Made by a program: the position numbers and the translations under genes. A DNA stretch of 64,000 nucleotides from Halichondria panicea (lineage: Eukaryota > Porifera > Demospongiae > Suberitida > Halichondriidae). The stretch is taken from the NCBI RefSeq assembly GCF_963675165.1, contig NC_087384.1, positions 155,001 to 219,000 of the forward strand, in the 5' to 3' direction. Numbering within the stretch: the first letter of the stretch is position 1; each line of letters opens with the position of its first letter. Shown here piece by piece: positions 23,607 through 38,800 of the stretch. The notes below the pieces were generated by a model. It saw nothing but the letters and a program-made list of their open reading frames with translations, was not told where the DNA came from and made no database searches.

Positions 23607-25248
23607 ATGGCGTCGTCTACCCTAGTGTATCAGTACACGGGCCTGTACGTTAGAGTGAGCGAAGCTAAGAAGATACCTAGCCGGGATGTGTAAGTTCACT
23701 TAGTAAAGCTAGCTAGCTGTGTGTTGTATATTATATTATAGTAAACATTAAAATTAATAACTTGATACTGCAGCTGCTGTAATTAGTAACTATTAGTGAT
23801 GTTCACACACTGTTATATGCACACACTGTAGACCGCTATCAGCATAAGGCTAGGCTGTGATTTTCATTTGTCAATAAATTTCTACATAGAAACCACTTAC
23901 CTGGGTTTGTAGTTGTTCATTATACATATCCTGGCTGCACCGTGGCTGGCTGGAGTGCTAGTACACCCACGGCATCCTTTGTTAGAGAAATAGTGTTCTA
24001 TTAGTCGAGATCCATTACAATTTGGCATGAGTAAACATGTCTCGAGGCACTTGTACGACTTCTTACATGTATGTGCGTTTAATATGTCCATTTCATTGAT
24101 ATTGTAATCCTCATTGTACAGATTTAATATAAGGTCTGCCATGATTGTGCACACAGCAAAATTAAATTCCTCTTCCATTTGTAGTTAGGAGAGGCTTGTA
24201 GGTAACAGTGTCTGGTGTGGTCTTGAGCTTATAGCTGGCATAGCTTATATAAGAACATTAATTTTATATGATATTGTGTCTTGTTCTAATGTGCAGGTCT
24301 GGTCATCCACGCAATCCATTCTGTATTGTGAAAGTTGACAACGATACAGTTGCCAGGTAACCTGCGAACATGCACACACTAACTGCATTTTGAAACTGTT
24401 CTAGAGTCAGTTAATAGTATGTATGTACAGTATGTTATATTGATGCTGTGTAGGTGTATAGGTACTCACTGTGTGTGTGTGGGTGTGTGTGTGTGTGTGC
24501 GTGTGCGCATCATAGAATCAGATAATAATAGTTTTCAGATGACACTATTCTTTCTCTAGTAAAGGGGATTAATTATTAATTGTGTTAGAAACCTGTTTAA
24601 AGCATTTCTGTTGCCATTAAAATTGCTATCTCCTCTCCACACACACACACACACACGCCCACACCCACACATACACACAGGACAGCGAATGTGTTCAAGA
24701 CCCTAGAACCATTCTGGGGAGAAGAGTACAACTTGCACGTTCCTAATGAGTTCCAAGCAATCTCCGTGTACATGTTCGACTATGACTCTATGGGGTGAGT
24801 TCAGTGAGAGGCAATGCCAGTGGGTAAACCAATGAACCACTGTTAGTATAGAAGTGCTAGGCTAGCAGTGGAACTTCTAAATGTTGAGATAATTTTGGGA
24901 CATTTTGAGAGTGTCCTGTTTATTTAAAGTGTCTCGATTTCAAAGGCTAATTTCTGTCTGTGTGTGTGTCAGTCCTGCCACCTACTCTGCATAACTACAG
25001 TGGGGAATCCCCCAAACACACTCTGTTACATATTGTGCTTGTTAAAACCTTGTAGTCTCATTATTTCCTATTATGATCGATGATTGTTATGAATCAAAAT
25101 TTAAAAACACAGAATTAGAACATTGTATAGTCCAACAGTTGGTCTATATTTGTATCACACACGGAACTTTCACTGTCAATTATTCAACTATGCATATAAA
25201 GCATGAAGTACAAGCTGCTTACCCCTGTGTGTGTGGGTGTGTGGGTGG

Positions 25249-25281
<33 letters not shown>

Positions 25282-28064
25282 ATCCCACCAAAATAGCTTA
25301 TATTCGATGATAGGTGGTCCTTTCTTGTTGTACGTGTATATTTGAGTGGTCTACTTGTGTGCAGGTCTAAGGAGCCTCTGGGCAAAGTGATGCTCACCAG
25401 ACCTGACATTGTCAAGAACCCAAGAGGTGACAGTCAACCTCACACAATATTGTCATCTGTGTAATAGTTGAGCCCATGCAGTGAATACCAAGAGCATACT
25501 ATCAAAGTACCTACTGTATAACTTTACATTATCTTCCGCTTATTTAGCGAGGTGTTGTCAAATCTGCCATGCTTTACCTCCATACCACTGACCCATGTGA
25601 CTGTCATGTGCTGCAGGCATAGACAAGTGGTTCCCACTGACGCCCATACACAAGGACGACGAGGTACAGGGAGAGGTCCTCGTGGAGATGAACATCGAGC
25701 AGTTTGGGGAGGTGAGTGGGTGGAGTGGGCGGTGGGGGTGGGGGATATTTCCAGCATTTGTAGTAAGACAGTAGCTGCATAGTATTGTAGTGTTTTAATA
25801 CAACATGATGGTAGTTAATAAACAATTAGTGTTTGTGCTTCTCTATCCTGTAGCATGTTGTTATTTCCTGTCAGCTAGGTAGAGGTTGATCCCTTCCTCT
25901 GATATCGTAGCTAGGTAGAGGTTGATCCCTTCCTCTGATATCGTAGCCATGCATACGTACATACAATGTAGGGCTGTTTAGAATATTGTTATTATGACTA
26001 TGTTTTTTCCTGGACAGGATGGACAGGATATATTCCGTCTCCTCCTAACGGTAGTGGAAGCAAGGTGCGTAATGACTGTCTGTCAATGATGACCCTTACC
26101 CATCCATCCACTGTGTAAAACGCTAGTTTATAGATACATGTATTATGTGTGACAGTTTGAGGGGAGTTGTTATAATCACTGTACAGGGACCTTGTTGGTA
26201 AGAGTGATGGCAAAGCTGACCCCTTCGCTGTGGTACACTTTGGAGAAGAACAGCACCAAACCCAGGTACAGTAGATACACACTTTGTGATATTGATCGAC
26301 TGTACAGCTTGTCTGTTGTGGTTACATGTATAATCAGTTCATCCTCCTCCGTAATACATTGTACATGTACAGCCAGTATTATACATTTGTATTAATTATC
26401 ACAGCCACTGTTGATGTTTCACTGCAACTGTTTTATCCAAAACGTACACGCTACCCAGGTGTGTGTGGTTGAACTCTGACACACACACACACCACACACA
26501 CAGGTGATGACCAAGACCCGGTTTCCTCGATGGCGTAAGACATTTGATATCCCGTTCCCCAAACGACTGGTTGAGCTAGAGGAGAGGATAGTGAAGATAG
26601 TCGTGTATGACTGGGACAAGTTCCTCCACAACAAGTTCATGGGAGAGGTGAGTCATTGCCCTGAGGCAGCCAGATAGACAACCATGTGGGCAGTCAGGAA
26701 ACTTTCATGATAGCTATAGCTTGAGAGTGGCTTTACATGTAGACACTGGGCCTAGACAATCTATTTCAAATTTCAAAGCACATTAGTACTCCATCTTATC
26801 TGCTAACTATTTCATTCTAGTGGTCTCACTCTTTAGTTGTGTTCAGTTCTATGGCATTCTTGAAGCTCATCAAAGGCTCCAATAATTGCATTCAAGAGTT
26901 TGTGTACAACTCTATTTACTATATAGCCTGACAGCTCCTCCATTGGTAAACATCTCTGCCAGTGGAATGTGTCATTATTTCCCAGCTATATATGAGTTAT
27001 ACTTCTTCTGCTTGTCCCTAGGTGGAGATAGACTTGTCTGAGTTGATGGTGGGTCAACGCTACAAGACCTGGTACAGACTGAAGCATCAGGAACACAAGC
27101 AGAAGGACAAGAAGTGAGAGAGCTAGTCACGGCTGTAGAGCTAGTCACGGCTGTATAGTGTTAACTGGCCCATTAACCTTGTCCAAGTATAGCTAGAGTT
27201 TTAAGGTCGTACGTTTCAGCTAATAACTTACAATTTGGATTGTCTACTTTAGAAAATGACAAGTGAGGTTTATCAGATATTGTGTTTATCTTACCGTTGT
27301 TTTTAGGCCTTCATGTATAAATTTGACAATTTGTGAAGCTACTATATTCTATGGTGAGCTGTTGATACAGTATGGGTAGCTGCCATGATTCTCACGATGC
27401 AATGCTGTACTGTGCTGTGTGCTTATGTTGCTTCAGGAAGGAGCTTGGTTCTCTGAGGCTGAAGGTCCAATGCAGTGAGGAGAGGATACTGGAGGCCTCT
27501 CTCTATGATCACTTTGTCAAGCTGATGCTGGATACAGTTGACAATCCCACGGTAACCAGCTATGTATGATATCAGGCGTGCATATCTCCACATGTAGGAT
27601 TCTTTGAAGTCATTGACCACAGTATATACATTGTGATGTTAGCCCCAAAAGTATGGCTTGTGAAACATTGTTGTACACACTCTGCTCTGTGATTGTACCT
27701 CTCCCCCACACTCACACACAACACTTCACTACTAATACCGCCCACACAGACTAACGGCAGCCCCTTGCTCGTGATGTTGGAAGAGGTGATGACAATGGAT
27801 CGCAACTCACTAGCACACACTCTAGTGAGGTTCTTCCTGGCCCATGGCTCTGTCATACCATTCCTGGATGCACTTACTGTACGAGAGGTCACCATCACCA
27901 GTGAGTGGGTGTGTGGGGGTGGTGTGGGTGTGGCAGTTTAACATTATACTGCCATTATTTGTAACGTATTGGACAAGGTTCTACATGTACAGTACATGTG
28001 CTTACATGTGTCTATAGTTATTCCATATTGAAAGCTTTAGCTGCTTCATCTGTATGTACTTCCT

Positions 28065-28153
<89 letters not shown>

Positions 28154-31100
28154 ACAGGTGACACTCGGACATTGTTCAGAGGCAATTCTTTAGCATCGAA
28201 AGCATTCGACCAATTCATGAAAGTGAGTTAGTTACACTTGTACTGTACCTATCCATCTATCCCACCCCCTCCTCCCTCCCCCTCCTCCCACACCCCTCAC
28301 CCCCACCCCCTCCTCCCACACCCCTCACCCCCACCCCCTCCTCCCTCCTCCCACACCCCTCACCCCCACCCCCTCCTCCCTCCCACCTATCCATCTATCC
28401 CACCCCCTCCTCCGCAGGTGGTGGCACTTCCCTTCCTCCACGAGACCCTCTCCTCTGCTATTGACATGGTCTACACTGACCATCGAGTGTGTGAGCTGGA
28501 CATTGAGCAACTGAGGCAGTCCTCAAAGTAAGTAACAAACATATACAAGCACTTAAAAACAAGACTTCTGTCTTGAATAGTTATAAAAAGAGTTTTGTAT
28601 CTAAAGCTTCCTACACTTGCCAAAAAACTTTTATGCTAACAAAAACCGTGCACATGTTCATGATTATGCACAAACTTGACTTGTTCCGCTGTCCCTACAC
28701 ACAGATTAAAGTCAGAGTCGGTGTGTCAGAAGACGGTTGAGATGTCCATCCAGATCCTCAGCTGCTATGTGGAAGCCATCATGCACTCCATAGTGACCTC
28801 AGTGGAACACTGCCCCAAGCTCATGCGTCTGGCACTACGGCAACTGTGGCTGAGAGTGGCAGAGAGATTCAAGGACCCTGAGCACGTGGTGAGTAGACTG
28901 TCCTCAACTATTGCTACTATATTTAATTCATATAACTTAGAGATGTTCTGTAAGTTACTTCTTGTACAGTATAGGGTTTCATTTAATAAGCTATCCTTAT
29001 AATTGTTGACCACACCCCCATCCTGTACAGGACGTTCCTTATCTAGCCATCACTGGTTTCTTGTTCCTGAGGTTCTTTGTGCCTGCCATTCTTTCACCCA
29101 AACTGTTTGCACTGAGGGACGAGCATCCTGACCAAAAGACAGAGAGGACTCTTAAACTCATCGCAAAGGTGGGGGGTGGGGCTACATGTACGTATGTGGG
29201 GGGTGGGGCAACATGTATGTGTGTGGGGGGTGGGCTACAAGTACGTATGTGGGGGGTAGGCCTATGGGAGTGGGGCTACAGGCTACATGTATGTGTGTGG
29301 GGGGTAGGCCTATGTGTGTGGGGGGTGGGGCTACATGTACGTATGTGGGGGGTAGGCACAGTGTAGGGATCCATGAAAATGCATATAGGTTTTATGTATT
29401 ATGAGATTGCAATTGTCACCAAATTCTCAGCTTCAATCTATTAATATACATGTACATATAGACCATGCAAAGAGTGCACTGTCAGCACACCACCCCCTCC
29501 TCCAGGTACTGCAGAGCATCGGCAACCTCTCCCCGGAGATGGATGCTAAGGAAGCGTACATGCAACCAATGTCAGCTGTCTTGGCTGACGGAGTGCGGAG
29601 AGTCAAGGAGTACATCCAGGACCTGGTACAACTCGACCAGAGACACGGTAATCAGCGCTCCCTACCAGTAATAGATCGGCCATCCCTTAAAAGAAGTTCT
29701 AGTTGCACTAGTAGTTCTACAAAACTCTTACTGGTAATCTAGACGTAAGTTACTACTAGTAGTAAAAGGATCTTATTTGGAAGAAAAAAACGATTAGTTG
29801 AAATTGTTGTTTTGTTCCACTATTCTACATAATGTATACTGTATATGCTGTGTATGATTAGTCCACTGTTTTCTTCCACCCCAGTTACCGTGGAGACAGG
29901 AGCCAAGGACGGAGGGTACATCCATCACCTGATCCTGTGCCGAGGCTGGCTATGGAAGAGGAGTCACACCTCCGGTGTGTCCAGCATCCAGTACAGGAAG
30001 AGATTCTTTGAGCTCAGCAACATGGCCCTCACTTACACACAGAACGAGAAACAGACTGGGGTAAGTGTGTGGGCGTGTGTGGGCGTGGGCGTGGGTGTGT
30101 GATATTGTTACAGTGCTGGCTATTGTGAGCCTTTCTCTATAAAATATATGAATCTTGAAACTAGTCTACTCAGTGTCAAACACATACCCCTCATATGTAC
30201 TGTCCACCACATACCCATGTACACACACAATATACCTTTATCCCCCACCACATACCCATGTACACACACGATATACCCTTATCCCCCACCACATACCCAT
30301 GTACACACGCAGGAGGTGAAGAGCTACCCAGTCCACTGCATCAAGGTGGTTGAGAAGGTTGACGAAGGTGCCTTCCATCGCAAGCACATGTTCCAGGTGG
30401 TCATTGTGCTCCAGGGGCAGGTACCCAACCCAGACACGCCCCCTGAGGTCTCGTTGTATCTACAGGCAGCTGTGAGTCCGTACTACAATATCTATATTTC
30501 ATCAGTAAGGTGTCTATTTTCCAGGTCAAGTGTGGGAGCAGCCAAAGCATTTACATAATAGGGTAGATGATTTTATTTCTGATTAACCAATTTCATTTGT
30601 CCTCTACTCAATGCACAAAGTACAGGGTACAGAGTACAGGGTGATAGCTAGCATACATTACATGAGGGTTCTATTCTGATCATGCAATGTACTGTAGTGT
30701 AATGTCACTTGCCCTCTACTGTATACTGCAGGATGTGAATGAGCAGAATCGTTGGGTGTCCGCCATACGTAAGGCCTGCCTCTGTAACAGAGAGATGAGA
30801 CCAGTCTATCATCCTGGCTCATTCAAGAAGACCAAGTGGACCTGCTGTGGAACCACCTCCAGCTTTGGTGAGCTCTCTAAACGTGGTTTTATTGATTTGT
30901 GATTTGCTATTATGTACGTACAAGTAGATTGTATAAAACGTGCAGTATGAGACTTTGAAACTACTCCAACCATTTTGTCCATTATCACTCAGCCCCCCCC
31001 TCCCCCCCACAGAGCCAGGTTGCAGTCAGTGTCACTGTGGCATCACCATTGGTGACTGGAGGGACCCACTAGACCCTGAGCTGGACGCACAAGTCATCTT

Positions 31101-31509
31101 CACTCAGTTCCATCAAGGGAAGAGCACCATTATCAAGAGGTACTTACCAGGTCAGCCATCTCTCTGTACTAGTCAGGATAGCTTAAAACCAAGATCTATT
31201 TGAGGGTCGCCTAGTTGGTTAATTAAGGTACCTGATACACTTACTGCCACTCCCCCCTATACCCACACTTACACACACGCCCACACACACACAGGTGGTG
31301 ATGACATCAGTGGTTCCACACGCGAGGGCTCTATATCACCCACCTCCCTCTCATCGTCAGGGGCAACCAGTCTACAGACAGACGAACACGAAGTGGGCGG
31401 GGCTGCAGCCTTGTCGCAGGGTCACAATGAAATGGAAGGAGCTAGCAGAAAACTATTGAGTGTTCTAGACGAACTCTCCTACTATCATTCTCAGATCCAT
31501 GTCTCATGA
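23607..31509 (+). CDS. Ras GTPase-activating protein, RASAL1/RASA4 (CAPRI) type
   Basis: Exons read in phase: 23607-23689, 24297-24356, 24681-24794, 25365-25426, 25617-25711, 26018-26064, 26187-26265, 26504-26647, 27022-27113, 27437-27551, 27750-27900, 28158-28222, 28418-28527, 28705-28888, 29031-29168, 29506-29647, 29885-30060, 30313-30471, 30732-30867, 31013-31150 and 31295-31509. The family switches off Ras at membranes in response to calcium. Order: C2A ([19 protein letters not shown]), C2B ([29 protein letters not shown]), RasGAP with the arginine-finger segment [16 protein letters not shown] and [19 protein letters not shown] domain ([19 protein letters not shown]), then a BTK-type zinc motif (YHPGSF..KWTCC..CSQCHC). 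The tail ([26 protein letters not shown]) fits RASAL1/RASA4 better than RASA2/3. An AATAAA lies near 31682. Confidence 0.9.
23897..24178 (-). other. Cys-rich antisense open frame in RasGAP intron 1
   Basis: A 93-codon frame runs antisense in the first intron. It has eleven or so cysteines, including [11 protein letters not shown] and CRGC. I recognise no family and see no signal peptide. It may be chance or an exon of an unseen gene. Confidence 0.15.
25865..25945. repeat. Tandem duplication in RasGAP intron 5
   Basis: Two direct copies of a unit of about 36 bp (AGCTAGGTAGAGGTTGATCC continuing CTTCCTCTGATATCGT) lie side by side. Confidence 0.85.
28069..28151. repeat. (CA)n microsatellite in RasGAP intron
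   Basis: About 40 uninterrupted CA dinucleotides end at the splice acceptor of the exon that starts at 28158 and encodes the arginine finger. Length variation here could affect splicing; that is inference. Confidence 0.95.
28258..28412. repeat. C-rich minisatellite in RasGAP intron
   Basis: Tandem CCACCCCCTCCTCCC / ACACCCCTCACCCC units fill most of the intron between the exons ending at 28222 and starting at 28418. Confidence 0.9.
29169..29356. repeat. G-rich minisatellite in RasGAP intron
   Basis: Irregular tandem units of GGGGCTACATGTACGTATGT followed by GGGGGGT begin directly at the splice donor after 29168. Confidence 0.9.
30185..30308. repeat. 46-bp tandem repeat in RasGAP intron
   Basis: About 2.5 copies of a unit with CACCACATACCCATGTACAC and ATATACC(C)TTATCCC precede the acceptor at 30312. 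Confidence 0.85.
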
Positions 31510-31774
31510 TCCGGGACTTAAATCACATGACATGTTTGTACGATATTATCAGTGTACTATTTTAGTCACCTTTTTCATTGTTTGAATGCTATAACATTAT
31601 TCATTGATGGTGGATTTAGGGGGAGGATCTAGCTAGCTCTCTTGCATGTATTTACAAGCTCTATATAGTTATTAGCTGTATAATAAAGCTGTTCTGCTAA
31701 ATGATATGGATAATGTTCTTGAAGGTAAAACATTAGAACAATAATGTTATGTAAATGCAACCATTTAAGAATGC

Positions 31775-35559
<3,785 letters not shown>

Positions 35560-35803
35560 ATCTACATACTTAGATGTAAGCTTAGACTGCATAATTACGT
35601 TATTTATTTAACCTTATATAGCCATGTATACTATTACAATCGCACATATTTTAGCATGTTATATTATTGATCTGTTTATATGAAAGACACCATTCTTAAG
35701 AACTCAGTTGGAGCATAATTATTATTGCATTAATTATAGCAATCTATTATCTAGCTATAAGTCATTTGCAGTACGTGGTGTTGTGATGCACAAATCTAAT
35801 ATT

Positions 35804-38800
35804 CTATCTAACAAATTCATCATGTGATACAAGTCTCTTGTCATTCAAACAAAGCTCCACCCACTTCCAGGAGAGCACCACCACTGACGAATCAGGAATG
35901 TACACGGCCTGCATGCATAGATAGATATAGACGTACAGTTAAAATACATATCATACTTGGATATAAAGATACATGTAACTGATACAACATAATCATGAAG
36001 CTGGGTAGCCAGGATTGATACGTACAGGTGTACATAGACCTTCATCATAATATAGAGTGTATAGACCAAAGTACATATTCATAGCTAGAAATTACTCAAA
36101 CACTATATTATTGTAAACAAATATTTCCATGGAGGACAGTGTGCAATTATAGCTAGCTGTATTGATGTAAGGTCATAGTACACATGTAGTGTACCTGCAT
36201 ATTAGCTGACGAGTCATCCTCTTCACACAATATATGAGTGGTGTCCGTGGTAACGGTATCAGTGACATCACCATTAAAAGCCACAATGTAGCGAGCGATG
36301 CTGGTCTTCACTTGGGGCTCCAGCTCGTGCAGGTAGAAGGATAGGCCAGTGAATATATCAGGTAGCGGAGAGCAGTCTCGTGGGAGGAGTGAGGGTGTGG
36401 GCGTGTGGAGGGTGGAGCTTGTGTGAGGTGTGGAGCTCAGACGAGAGGAACTCCCTCGCCTAGGGAAATAGTAGCTATACAGTGTGTGTCAAGGATGATA
36501 CATTGTATTGTGGAGTATGTATACAGGTGAAACTCTAGTCAATGCAAATGTACGTACCTCTCCACGTACAAGATAGAGGGCTTATGTATGTCCACAAACA
36601 TTTTAGTTTCCTACAACAAAACTCACAATTAAATTATCCTCTCAATAAATAATTAGTAAATGCTCTGTAAGTGTCCTCAGACTGCACAATAGGATACATG
36701 TAGGTTGGTACGCCTTTGGAGGAGAGGTACTTCCTGATGAGCCTCTCCGTCCCGTACCAGTTGAAGTTGTGGGTGGAGTGGCCGATACGAGGGAGATGAA
36801 CACTGGCTGTGTGGGTGTGTGTGTGGGAGGGGTAATAAGAAGCTTTTGATAGTACTCTTAAAGCCAACACGCTCGTTTAATGAAGGTGACTTGTAAGTAA
36901 GTTAAAAGCTGCAGCAAAAAAGCATTTGTGTAAAGCCAGGCATTTCAGGTGTGCACAATAATCCCTCAACAAAGGCCACCTCTGTATAACCCATGTAAGC
37001 CATGCACAAAGCTCACCTTTTCTCCTCCTGGCCATCTTGGCCACCCTCTGCAGACCAGTGCTCAGAGCTGAGAGCTTGATGCCTGACAAGCGACCACCCT
37101 CCTCTCTCCTCTGAGCCACTACCAAGGCAACCTGACCGTGCATGGGTGACAAACATGATGCTATAGCAAAGGAACACTCACTACCTCAACCAAACATAGC
37201 ATCCATAGAGCAAACAAACGGTACAAATATAACATAATTATAATTAAAAGGCCATCCAGTGTCATTATGAGTAGTGTCTAACTAACTCCGGACGTACTAA
37301 GTCACTGCCTTGGTCTCTACTCATGAGGTCATCAATGGGCACAAAGTGGGCGTCGCCCAGTGAGAGGTCTCTCATGCGCCCGGCAACCTCGTACTGAGTC
37401 TGAGGTTCCAAAGAACGAGAAGAAAGTGCCGAGAACAGACCACCCTTGCCCCATCTACCAGAGTCATCTGACAAGAGAACAATTACTTAGATCATAATTA
37501 ATTATTCATGGTCACATGTCATTCCCTCGTTAACATTATAGATGTGCAATGAGTTAGTTACATCATCTCCACTCACCCACGCAGTGTACAACAATGGCGT
37601 CGGAGGTTCCTGTTTGTTGAGGTCTGGTCACATCTCCCACCAGGTAGCGGAGCTCCTCCCCCTCCACATCCTCACAGCCCCACTCATCTGCCCCCTCACT
37701 CTCCTCACTGCTCTCATCACTGTTCAGCGTCACGTTGAGGGACGTGTAGTCATGGCGATCCCAATACGCCTGCCTGGGTTGTCATAGCAATGAGTAAAGA
37801 GAGCGTAAATTAAACTGGCTTACTTTTTTCTCTGTTTTTCCTCAATTCTCTTTTGTTCTTGTTCCTCCAGCAATTTCATTCTCTTTGCCTTTGCTTCCTC
37901 CCGCTAGAAACAAGAATACACAGTCATGTAGTTGAACCATAGATAATGGTAATCCTACGTATGGTTGACCAGGTTACACATATAGCCTTAATTAAGCACA
38001 TTGCAGGTATGTACACAGTTTACTAGAAAAATCCTAAGTAATTAATTTTGGGATTCAGTAGAAGCTCTACCAGACTTACTATATTGCAAGCACCTGTATT
38101 ATGATAACCTACCTTCCTTCTCCTCTCTTGCAGCTGCTCGTCAGTGAGGGGCTTCCTCTTACGAGAGGAGGGGGAAGCTGGCAGTGACAGGAACACCTGC
38201 TTCTCACCACGCAACACTCTCTCCCCTAACTCAGTCTCACTCACCACCAGCTGCTCTGTAGTAAATAGATATATGTACAAGGAACTTAGCATGCTTATTA
38301 AACCAAAAGTATAAGTAGTATGTACTAACATGTATCTAAACCATCAGTAGACTATGCATACAGCCACATACACACAGGTACTCACCAGCTAGCAGTTGGT
38401 CGAAGCTCTTCTTGTCAGAGTCACTGACTTTAGAGTAATCCTCGCCCTCGTACACGTACATATTCTCTGGGGCTGCGGAGATAATTTAAGGTCGGTTGTG
38501 TTGTACTTATAATAACTTGAAAATCAGTGGAAAACTACTATGTGCTAAAAATTGCTTACCTCACCTGTACTAACGATTAATAATGGAAAAGCCTTATAAA
38601 GTGGTCGAACTTTTAAAATTGCTTTATTCTACAGTATGTAGTGTTACAGTAGCACATTTTTCTCTATAGCCAACTGGTGGTAATATCATTATGCATGTAC
38701 CTTGTTCTGAGTCGTCCTGTTTGTGGGTGTGGTCTTGATTGGTTGGCTCCACCCACTCACCGTCCTCACTCCGTCCCAGCACACTACAGCAAGGTCACAT

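Noticed and set aside
27572-27898. Minus-strand 108-codon frame antisense to a RasGAP exon
   Set aside because: It overlaps the conserved RasGAP exon at 27750-27900 and has no recognisable similarity.
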